From positions 12,057,341 to 12,121,340 of the forward strand of contig NW_026089624.1 of the NCBI RefSeq assembly GCF_024586455.1: a DNA stretch of 64,000 bases, written 5' to 3'. Of this stretch, positions 54,393 to 64,000 are shown one piece after another. Under the pieces are notes generated by a model, which did not search any database, was not told where the DNA came from, and saw only the letters and a program-made list of their open reading frames with translations. The DNA comes from Bactrocera neohumeralis (taxonomy: Eukaryota > Arthropoda > Insecta > Diptera > Tephritidae). Both the position numbers and the translations under genes were made by a program. Every line of letters starts with the position of its first letter. Position 1 is the first letter of the stretch.

Positions 54393-57300
54393 TTTTAATA
54401 TGTGGATTTAATAATTTGAAGCAACTTGATATGGATTTCTAAATGTGTACATGCAAGAAAGTCGGTTTTATATCTAAATGTAAAATTGTGGAATATTTCC
54501 AAATGCACTGCCGTTATGGCTTTATGCCAACTTTAGTAAGATAAAGAAAGTTAATTAACTTTAATATGTGAATTTAATAATTTGAAGCAACTTGATATGG
54601 ATTTCTAAATGTGCATGTACACATGTACAGTATGTATATGTAAAGCTATTGATTTGAAGCAACTTGATATGGATTTCCAAATGTGTATATGTAAAAAATT
54701 GGTTTTATACCTAAATGTAAAATTGTGGAATTTTTCCAAATGCACTGCCCTTTTGGCTTTATGCCAACTTCTGTAAGATGACGAAGGTTAATTAACTTGA
54801 ATATGTGACGTTAATGATTTGAATCAACTCGATATGGATTGCTAAATGTTTAAATGCAGGAAAATCGGTTTTATACCTAAACGTAAAATTGTGGAATTTT
54901 TCCAAACGCACTGCCGTTAGGGCTTTATGCCAACTGTAGTAAGATGAAGAAAGTTAATTAACTTAAATATGTGAATTTAATAATTTGAAGCAACTTGATA
55001 TGGATTTCTAAATGTGTACATGTAAGAAAATCGGTTTTATACCTAAATGTAAAATTGTGGAATTTTTCCAAATGCACTGTCGTTTTGGTTTTATGCCAAC
55101 TTCTGTAAGATGAACAAGGTTAATTAACTTTAATATGTGAATTTAATGATTTGAATCAACTCGATATGGATTGCTAAATGTGTACATGCAGGAAAGTCGG
55201 TTTTATACCTTAATGTAAAATTATGGATTTTTTCCAAATGCACTGCCGTTATGGTCTTATGTCAACTTTAGTAAGATGGTGAAGGTTAATTAACTTTAAT
55301 ATAAGAATTTAATAATTTGAAACAACGTCGATATATGTAGATTGTTAAATGTTTAAATGCATGAAAATTGGTTTTGTACCTAAATATAAATTGTGGAATT
55401 TTTCCACATGCACTGTCGTTTTGGTTTCTTGCCAACTTCTGTAAGATGACGAAGGTTAATTAACTTAAATATGTGACGCTAATGATTTGATTCAACTCGA
55501 TATGGATTGCTAAATGTTTAAATGCAGGAAAATCGGTTTTATACCTAAATGTAAAATTGTGGAATTTTTCCAAATGCACTACCGTTATGGGCTTATGCCA
55601 ACTTTAGTAAGATGAAGAAAGTTAATTAACTTTAATATGTGAATTTAATAATTTGAATCAACTTGATATGGATTTCTAAATGTATACATGCAGGAAAGTC
55701 GGTTTTATACCTAAATGTAAAATTATGGAATTTTTCCAAATGCACTGCCGTTATGGCTTTATGCCAACTTCTGTAAGATGAAGAAGGTTAATTAACTTTA
55801 ATATGTGAAGCTAATGATTTGAAGCCCTTCGACATAGATTGCCAAATGTGTATATGCAAGAAAATCGGTTTTATACCTAAATGTAAAATTGTGGAATTTT
55901 TCCAAATGCAGTGCCGTTATGGTTTTATGCCAGCTTTAGTAGGATGAAGAAAGCTTATTAACTTTAATATGTGAATTTAATGATTTGAAGCAACTTGATA
56001 TGGATTTCTAAATGTGTACATGCAAGAAAATCGGTTTTATACCTAAATGTAAAATTATGGAATTTTTTCCAAATGCACTGCCGTTATGGCTTTATGCCAA
56101 CTTGAGTAAGATGAAGAAGGTTAATTAACTTTAATATGTGAAGCTAATGATTTAAAGCAACTTGATATGGATTTCTAAATGTGTAGATGCAAGAAAATCG
56201 GTTTTATACCTAAATGTAAAATTGTGGAATTTTTTCCAAATGCACTGCCGTTTTGGCTTTATGCCAACTTCAGTAAGATTAAGAAAATTAATTAACTTTA
56301 ATATGTGAATTTATTAATTCGAAGCAACTTGATATGAGTTTCTAAATGTGTACATGCAAGAAAATCGGTTTTATACCTAAATGTAAAATTGTGGAATTTT
56401 TCCAAATGCACTGCCGTTTTGGCTTTATGCCAACTTAGGGAGATGAAGAAAGTTAATTAACTTTAATATGTGAATATAATAATTTGAAACAATATTATAT
56501 ATGGATTTCTAAATGTGTACATGCAAGAAAATCGGTTTTATACCTAAATGTAAAATTATGGAATTTTTCCAAATGCACTGCCGTTTGGCTTTATGCCAAC
56601 TTCTGTAAGATGAAGAAAGTTAATTAACTTTAATATGTGAATTTAATAATTTGAAGCAACTTGATATGGATTTCTAAATGTGTACATGCAAGAAAATCGG
56701 TTTTATACCTAAATGTAAAATTGTGGAATTTTTCCAAATGCACTGCCGTTTGTTTTTATGCCAACTTTGTAAGATGAAGAGGTTAATTAACTTTAATATG
56801 TGAATTTAATGATTTGAATCAACTTGATATGGATTTCTAAATGTGTACATGCAAGAAAGTCGGTTTTATACCTAAATGTAAAATTGTGGAATGTTGCCAA
56901 ATGCACTGCCCTTATGGTCTTATGTCAACTTCAGTAAGATGATGAGGTTAATTAACTTTAATATGTGAAGCTAATGATTTGAAGCAACTTGATATGGATT
57001 TCTAAATGTGTACATGCAAGAAAATCGGTTTTATACCTAAATGTAAAATTGTGGAATTTTTCCAAATGCACTGCCGTTATGGCTTTATGCCAACTTCAGT
57101 AAGATGAAGAAGGTTAATTAACTTTAATATGTGAATTTAATGATTTGAAGCAACTTGATATGGATTTCTAAATGTGTACATGCAGGAAAATCGGTTTTAT
57201 ACCTAAATGTAAAATTATGGATTTTTTTTCCAAATGCACTGCCGTTTTGGCTTTATGCCAACTTCAGTAAGATGAAGATGGATAATTAACTTTAATATGT

Positions 57301-59306
57301 GAATTTAATGATTTGAAGCAACTTGATATGGATTTCTTAATGTGTACATGCCAGAATATCGGTTTTTTACCTAAATGTAAAATTATGGAATTTTTCCAAA
57401 TGCACTGCCGTTTTGGTTTTATGCCAACTTCAGTAAGATGAAGAAGGTTAATTAACTTTAATATGTTGAATTTAATGATTTGAAGCCTTTGATATGGATT
57501 TCTAAATGTGTACATGCAAGAAAGTCGGTTTTATACCTAAATGTAAAATTGTGGAATTTTTCCAAATGCACTGCCGTTTTGGCTTTATGCCAACTTCTGT
57601 AAGATGAAGGAGGTTAATTAACTTTAATATGTTAAGTTAATAATTTGAAGGAAATTGACATGGATTTCTAAATGTTTAAACGCAGGAAAATCGGTTTTAT
57701 TCCTAAATGTAAAATTCTGGAATTTTTCCAAATGCACTGTTGTTATGGCTTTATGCCAACTTTGGTAAGATGAAGGTTAATTAACTTTAATATGTGACGT
57801 TAATGATTTGAAGCAACTCGATATGGATTTCTAAATGTGTACATGCAAGAAAGTCGGTTTTATACCTAAATGTAAAATTGTGGAATTTTTTCCAAATGCA
57901 CTGCCGTTATGGCTTTATGCCAACTTCTGTAAGATGACAAAGGTTAATTAACTTTAATATGTGACGTTAATGATTTGAATCAACTCGATATGGATTTCTA
58001 AATGTGTATATGCAAGAAAATCGGTTTTATACCTAAAAGCAAAATTGTGGAATTTTCCATATGCGCTTCTGTTATGGCTTTATGCCAACTTCTGTAAGAT
58101 GACGAAGGTTAATTAACTTGAATATGTAACGTTAATGATTTAAATCAACTCGATATGGATTGCTAAATGTGTACATGCAAAAAAGTCGGTTTTATACCTA
58201 AATGTAAAATTGTGGAATTTTTCCATATGCACTGCCGTTTTGGCTTCATGCCAACTTCTGTAAAATAAAGAAGGTTAATTAACTTTAATTTGTGAATTTA
58301 TTAATTTGAAGCAACTTGATATGGATTTCCAAATGTGTATATGCAAGAAAGTCGGTTTTATACCTAAATGTAAAATTGTGGAATTTTTTCCAAATGCACT
58401 GCCGCTTTGGCTTTATGCCAACTTGAGTAAGATGGTGAGGGTTAATTAACTTTAATAAGTTAAGTTAATGATTTGAATCAACTCGATATGGATTGCTAAA
58501 TGTTTAAATGCAGGAAAATCGGTTTTATACCTAAACGTAAAATTGTAGCATTTTTCCAAATGCACTTCTGTTATGGCTTTATGCCAACTTCAGTAAGATG
58601 ACGAAGGGTAATTAATTTTAATATCTGAATTTAATAATTTAAAGCAACTTGATATGGATTTCTTAATGTGTACATGCAAGAAAGTCGGTTTTATACCTAA
58701 ATGTAAAATTGTGGAATTTTTCCAAATGCATTGCCGTTTTGGCTTTATGCCAACTTCTGTAAGATGACGAAGGTTAATTAACTTTAATAAGTGAATTTAT
58801 TAATTTGAATCAACTCGATATGGATTGCTAAATGTGTACATGCATGAAAATCGGTTTTATACCTAAATGTAAAATTCTGGAATTTTCCACATGCACTGCC
58901 GTTTTGCCTTTATGCCAACTTCAGTAAGATGAAGAAGGTAAATTAACTTTAATATGTGAAGCTTATGATTTGAAGCCTTTCGACATAGATTGCCAAATGT
59001 GTATATGCCAGAAAATCGGTTTTATACCTAAATGTAAAATTGTGGAATTTTTCCAAATCCATTGCTGTTTTGGCTTTATGCCAACTTCTGTAAGATGACG
59101 AAGGTTAAATAACATTAATAAGTGAATTTATTAATTTGAATCAACTGGATATATATTGCTAAATGTGTACATGCATGAAAATCGGTTTTATACCTAAATG
59201 TAAAATTCTGGAATTTTCCACATGCACTGCCGTTTTGCCTTTATGCCAACTTCTGTAAGATGAGAAGGTAAATTAACTTTAATATTTGAAGCTTATGATT
59301 TGAAGC
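54393..59306. repeat. ~166-bp satellite array, right block
   Basis: About 30 monomers lie here, ending at GATTTGAAGCCAG where the RTE LINE begins. Many in the middle part (56000-57600) are of the CAACTTGATATGG type and look more alike than those to the left. Near the end, 58870-59070 and 59170-59300 share a GTTTTGCCTTTATGCC variant. Confidence 0.95.
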
Positions 59307-62300
59307 CAGGGGATGGAGTCATGTGTAGAAGTTCACGCAAGTGAGGAAAGTTCTCTGATCGCCATTCACTTGGGAGTGGCCAGAAACGATTCCTTTACAC
59401 ATGGCTCAAGCAGCTCACTACTTCCGGTCTTTGACCAAGTATCCTCTGGGTAGCCTAAGAACATCCGTTCGAAGGCGAGCTAAAGTGAGAAGGCGAAACA
59501 TTCCCTACAAGAATTGTGCGCTGGGTTTGGGACCCGCCACGTGAAAAAACCCCAGTGAAGAGCTACAACCAGCCTCGGATGAGAGACCCCCCTTTTGTTG
59601 ACGACCATGGCAAACGAAATAAGGACTACGAATTGAGGGCATGCACCTGGAATGTCCGGTCCCTTAATTGGGAAGGTGCCGCTGCCCAGCTGGTTGATGT
59701 CCTCGTAAAGACAAAGGCTGACATCACCGCCGTCCAAGAAATGCGATGGACGGACAAGGACAGAGACGAGTAGGTCCTTGTGACATTTACTACAGTGGCC
59801 ATATAAAGGAGCGCAAGTTTGGTGTAGGATTCGTGGTGGGAGAGAGACTCCGTCGCCGAGTACTATCATTCACTGCGGTGAATGAACGTCTAGCCACAAT
59901 CCGCATCAAAGCGAGGTTCTTCAACATATCGCTGAGTTGCGCCCACGCCCCGACGGAAGAGAAGGACGATGTGACCAAAGATGCCTTCTATGAGCGCTTG
60001 GAGCGCGCTTATGAGAGCTGCCCCCGCCACGATGTCAAAATCGTGCTTGGCGACTTTAACGCCAGGGTGGGCAAAGAAGGTATATTTGGCACTACGGGCG
60101 GTAAATTCGGCCTCCACGACGAAACATCCCCAAATGGGTTGAGGCTGATTGACTTCGCCGGGGCGAAATATGGTTATCTGTAGTACTAGATTCCAGCATA
60201 AGAAGATTCATCAAGCTACCTGGCTGTCTCCGGATCGAAAAACTACCAACCAGATCGATCATGTTGTGATAGACGGAAGACACGTCTCCAGTGTTTTAGA
60301 TGTGCGTGCGCTCCGAGGTCCTAACATCGACTCGGACCACTATCTTGTTGCAGCTAAGATTCGCACCCGCCTCTGTGCAGCAAAAAACGCGCGCCACCAA
60401 ACACAAGGAAGGTTCGACGTCGAGAAGCTGCAATCACAACAGACAGCCGAACGATTTTCTACTCGGCTTGCACTCCTGCTCTCTGAGAGCACTCGTCAAC
60501 AACTCGGTATAAGGGAACTGTGGGACGGAATTTCAAACTCCTTACGTACAGCTGCAACCGAAACCATTGGTTTTCGGAAAGTGCAAAAGAACAGCTGGTA
60601 CGACGAGGGGTGCCGTGAAGCAGCGGAGAGAAAACAGGCTGCCTACCTTGCAACGTTACGATCGACCACTACACGTGCGGGATGGGATAGATACCGAGAG
60701 TTGAAGAGGGAAGCGAGACGCATTTGCAGACAGAAGAAGAAAGAGGCTGAAATGCGTGAGTACGAAGAGCTTGATAAGCTGGCCGACAGGGGTAATGCTC
60801 GAAAATTCTACGAAAAAATGCGGCGACTTACGGAAGGTTTCAAGACCGGAGCGTATTCCTGTAGAACCCCCAAAGGTGATCTAGTCACTGATGCCCAGAG
60901 CATACTTAAATTATGGAGGGAACACTTCTCCAGCCTGCTGAATGGCAGTGAACACACAACACCAGGAGAAGGAGAACCCGATTCCCCAATCGATGACGAT
61001 GGAGCAGACGTTCCATTACCCGACCATGAAGATGTTCGAATAGCAATTGCCCGCCTGAAAAACAACAAAGCGGCAGGGGCCGACGGATTGCCGGCCGAGC
61101 TATTCAAACACGGCGGCGAAGAACTGATAAGGTGCATGCATCAGCTGCTTTGTAAAATATGGTCGGACGAAAGCATGCCCAACGATTGGAATTTAAGTGT
61201 GCTATGCCCAATCCATAAAAAAGGAGACCCCACAATCTGCGCCAACTACCGTGGGATTAGCCTCCTCAACATCGCATATAAGGTTCTATCGAGCGTTTTG
61301 TGTGAAAGATTAAAGCCCACCGTCAACAAACTGATTGAACCTTATCAGTCTGGCTTCAGACCTGGCAAATCAACTACCGACCAGATATTCACCATGCGCC
61401 TAATCTTGGAAAAGACCCGTGAATGGAGAATCGATACACACCACCTCTTCGTCGATTTCAAAGCTGCTTTCGACAGCACGAAAAGGAGCTGCCTTCATGC
61501 CGCGATGTCTGAATTTGGTATCCCCGCAAAACTAAAACAGCTGTGTAAGCTGACGTTGAGCAACACCAAAAGCTCCGTCAGGATCGGGAAGGACCTCTCC
61601 GAGCCGTTCGATACCAAACGAGGTTTCAGACAAGGCGATTCCCTATCGTGCGACTTTTTCAACATGCTTTTGGAGAAAATAGTTCGAGCCGCAAAACTAA
61701 ATAGAGAAGGTACCATCTTCTATAAGAGTGTACAGCTGTTGGCGTATGCCGATGATATTGATATTATCGGCGTCAACACCCGCGCCGTAAGTTCCGCTTT
61801 CTCCAGGCTGGACAAGGAAGCACAGAAAATGGGTCTGGCAGTGAACGAGGGCAAGACGAAATATCTCCTGTCATCAAACAAACAGTCGTCTTACTCGCGA
61901 CTTGGCTCTCACGTCATTGTTGACAGTCATAACTTTGAAGTTGTAGATAATTTCGTCTATCTTGAAAATAGCGTAAACACCACCAACAATGTCAGCCTAG
62001 AAATCCAACGCAGGATAACTCTTGCCAACAGGTGCTACTTCGGACTGAGTAGGCAATTGGGAAGCAAAGTCCTCTCTCGACAAACAAAAACCAAACTCTA
62101 TAAGTCACTCATAATTCCCGTCCTGCTATATGGTGCAGAGTCTTGGACGATGTCAACAACGGACGAGTCTACGTTGCGAGTTTTCGAGAGAAAAGTTCTG
62201 CGAAAGATTTATGGTCCTTTGCGCGTTGGCCACGGCGAATACCGCATTCGATGGAACGATGAGCTGTACGAGATATACGACGACATCGACATAGTTCAGC

Positions 62301-62571
62301 GAATTAAAAGACAGCGGCTACGCTGGCTAGGTCATGTTGTCCGGATGGACGAAAACAGTCCAGCTCTGAAAGTATTCGACGCAGTACCCGCCGGGGGAAG
62401 CAGAGGAAGAGGAAGACCTCCACTCCGTTGGAAGGACCAAGTGGAGAAGGACCTGAATTCGCTTGGAATATCCTATTGGCGCCACGTAGCGAAAAGAAGA
62501 AACGACTGGCGCGCTGTTGTTAACTCGGCTATAATCGCTTAAGCGGTTCCTACGCCAATTAAGAAGAAGAA
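59307..62571 (+). mobile_element. RTE-clade LINE, nearly complete copy 2
   Basis: A 3.26-kb copy with the same start (GATGGAGTCATGTGTAGAAG) and same CCAATTAAGAAGAAGAA end as copy 1. It lies exactly between the satellite on the left and an I-clade LINE on the right, and no target duplication is visible at its ends. The coding part is better kept than in copy 1. Confidence 0.8.
59516..62542 (+). pseudogene. RTE-clade endonuclease-reverse transcriptase, two frameshifts
   Basis: Three frames follow one another: 59516-59773 with CTWNVRSLNWEGAAAQ and VQEMRWT, 59746-60183 with GDFNARVGKE, and an open frame of 797 codons from 60149 to 62542. The breaks are a one-base loss near 59752 (compare GGACGGGACAAGG in copy 1) and a two-base loss near 60165. 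The long frame holds NIDSDHYLV, a Lys/Arg-rich linker, NNKAAGADGLPAELF, SGFRPGKSTTDQIF, FVDFKAAFDSTKR, GFRQGDSLSCDF, AYADDIDIIG (YADD at 61745-61756) and the RLRWLGHVVRMDE end. All catalytic RT residues are present. The product would be a target-primed reverse transcriptase with a separate endonuclease domain; in this copy only the RT part can be read in one frame. Confidence 0.85.
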
Positions 62572-63815
62572 TGACATGATTTTTTAGTGAGTTGAAACTG
62601 GTGTGGAAAAAGGAATTTTCGGAAAGAGATGACCATGTTTGTGCAAATTTTTCTGCGATATCTTGGGGTGAGTATAAATGCCCTTGTTTGTGTGAATATG
62701 CGATAAACCAAAACGTTTATTACATCCTGTAAGAGCTTTTATATCCGACCAAATTCGTTTGGGGTCGAAGATGGGTTAATGTTAGATGTAAGATTTTCTA
62801 GTGATATTCTTTTGGCCGACTTTAGCTCCTTCCTAAACACGGCGTTGGCTTTTTTATATTCTATAAGGTTGTTATCGGTTCTATTCCGTTTGAATTTCGT
62901 CCACAAGCGTTTTTTATTATTTCTATAGATAGAGAGTAAGTTTGACCAATAAGGCAATTTCGCTGTAAATTTTTTAGTGCTGGATTGGGGAATGGTTAAA
63001 TGAGCGGCAGAACGGATAATTGATTTTATTGCAGTAGTTTCGGCATTTATATTATGACAGGGTGGTTTATTGTTGGAGAGAGATATGGAAAGCGAGCAAA
63101 ACGTTGGCCAGTTTGCCTTTTCTGTCAAGAACTTCGACCTGGGCTTCACGTTGTAGGACTTGGGAGTGGAAAGGGAAGTGATGATGGGGAAGTGGTCGCT
63201 GTTGTGGAGATCATCAAGGGTTAGGGAGGTAAGTTTGGGAGCTAGAGTAGCGGAAGCAAGAATAACATCGGGATGGGTAAATGTTCCATGTGTTGAAAAG
63301 TGTGTGGGTGAGCCGTCGTTAAGAACGATAAGGTCATGAGATAAAATTATATCTTCTATTATTTCGCCTCTTTTATTTGTAGCCGTGGAACCCCATAATG
63401 AGGTCCATGCATTGGGATCGCCCATAATGATGATGGGGGTAGCAAAATAATTGAGAACATCCGATATATCTCTAACGTTAAAGCTTTGAAGTGGGGGTAT
63501 GTAGCAGTTGATGATTGTAATTTTGAAGCCAATGTCTACTTCGATTGCTAAACAAGAGATATTGGAGGAAACTGGTATTTCTTTGTGGTTTAGGCTCTTT
63601 CTAATGAAGACAGCAATCCCTTGCTTGCAGGAAGTGTTCTGAGTGGTATTATAAAAATAACTATCGTATTTATTAGGTGCGTGTAGCTTTTTATTGAATG
63701 GGATATGTGTTTCTTGTATGGATATAATATCCGGCGAAAATTCATTGATTAGTATGTTTAAATCTGGATAATTATTCAAAAGACCGTTCATATTCCATAG
63801 CAAAATTCGAATCAT
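62572..63815 (-). pseudogene. I-clade LINE ORF2 endonuclease, frameshifted
   Basis: The endonuclease of 358 codons (63815-62739) starts MIRILLWNMNGLLNNYPDLN, with ISIQETHIPF (catalytic Glu about residue 35), IIIMGDPNAWTSLWGS (Pro where Phe is usual), THPDVILASA and LHNSDHFPII (catalytic Asp and His). The frame stops at NEFGRI near 62739. Another frame continues with IWSDIKALTGCNKRFGL, the linker region expected next, to about 62575, so a small frameshift is likely there. The start codon follows the ORF1 stop directly (GAGTAAATGATT). The endonuclease would nick target DNA to prime reverse transcription. Confidence 0.75.
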
Positions 63816-64000
63816 TTACTCTGGTATTTGTGGGTTTGTGAAAGGTGGGAAGAGGGGCTGGGTTAATGCAGGAGAAGAGAGATGGGAAAGGAAAAAGGAA
63901 AGCATATTGTGTGCTGATGAGTCATCGACTGATGTAGTAGTTGTTGTGTTTGATATATGTGAAGTGGTTTTGTTTTCTTTTGTTTTATTTTCTGTTGTTT
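63816..64000 (-). CDS. I-clade LINE ORF1, C-terminal end (partial)
   Basis: A frame open from the window edge to TAA at 63818-63816, just before the ORF2 ATG, encodes a Thr/Ser-rich region (HISNTTTTTSVDDSSAHN) followed by FFLSHLSSPALTQPLFPPF and TNPQIPE. This is a low-complexity end with Pro-rich tail, which fits the C-terminus of a Gag-like ORF1. No zinc knuckle is visible in this short piece; it would lie farther right. The tight stop-start spacing supports coupled translation of ORF2, which is inference. Confidence 0.55.
   Translation of the reverse strand, partial: TTENKTKENKTTSHISNTTTTTSVDDSSAHNMLSFFLSHLSSPALTQPLFPPFTNPQIPE

Larger units (their letters stand above)
62572..64000 (-). mobile_element. 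I-clade LINE, truncated by RTE copy 2 and window edge
   Basis: A minus-strand non-LTR retrotransposon with the end of ORF1, the ORF1/ORF2 junction and the endonuclease plus start of the linker. Its downstream part stops at the 3' end of the RTE copy, so reverse transcriptase is not seen. I-clade is chosen from the MIRILLWNMNGL start and QETHI motif; Jockey-like is the alternative. Confidence 0.7.

Noticed and set aside
40928..59306. CRISPR-like regular repeats
   Set aside because: The repeats are head-to-tail ~166-bp monomers without unique spacers, in a eukaryotic transposon context; this is satellite DNA.
40928..59306. Centromere
   Set aside because: Period and order are suggestive, but sequence alone does not show centromere function and abundance is unknown; kept only as a check.
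59290..62590. ATGATTT on both sides as target duplication of RTE copy 2
   Set aside because: The two strings lie some bases away from the ends, so they do not flank the element directly.

Overview
The window looks like transposon-rich, AT-rich heterochromatin from an insect, probably a fly (Diptera); a tephritid fruit fly is my best guess, from the R1, LOA, RTE and I families of non-LTR retrotransposons present. I found no complete host gene, rRNA or tRNA. A run of exactly 100 Ns (40828-40927) marks a scaffold gap.

Region 1 (1-35793) is a tandem array of a composite macro-repeat of about 10.9 kb. Each unit is, left to right, an R1-clade LINE on the minus strand (3' UTR, ORF2, ORF1, GC-rich 5' UTR), an AT-rich spacer with a small ~57-bp minisatellite, and a dead Helitron on the plus strand (3495-8402 and 14421-19364). 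Units 1 and 2 look nearly identical. Unit 3 lacks the Helitron, its R1 copy has been split by four nested insertions, and it ends in a short piece of a further R1 ORF2. The insertions are an RTE LINE (21090-24329, 11-bp target duplication), a hAT element (24936-26624, 8-bp duplication), a solo LTR (26888-27370, 5-bp duplication) and a LOA-clade LINE (27831-32979). Several disabling changes are shared between units, so the array grew after its components had died.

Region 2 (35794-40827) is a graveyard of smaller pieces: scattered copies of a ~140-bp repeat, a 3' fragment of the RTE family, a trace of reverse transcriptase, a 668-bp element with 26-bp inverted ends, a broken hAT-like transposase on the minus strand, and a hairpin-rich segment followed by a short two-exon Myb/SANT-like reading frame.

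Region 3 (40928-59306) is a ~166-bp AT-rich satellite array, roughly 95-100 monomers of at least three types. Two copies of a ~1.07-kb non-coding repeat sit in it 10,671 bp apart with matching satellite flanks, so a block of the array was duplicated with its insert.

Region 4 (59307-64000) is a second RTE LINE, nearly complete with two small frameshifts, followed by an I-clade LINE on the minus strand (ORF1 end, endonuclease, frameshifted remainder) that runs off the right edge.

None of these elements looks able to move by itself. The most notable points are the R1-Helitron macro-repeat, the cluster of kappaB-like palindromes inside the Helitron, the hAT element with very long inverted ends and a spliceable transposase remnant, and the higher-order structure of the satellite.
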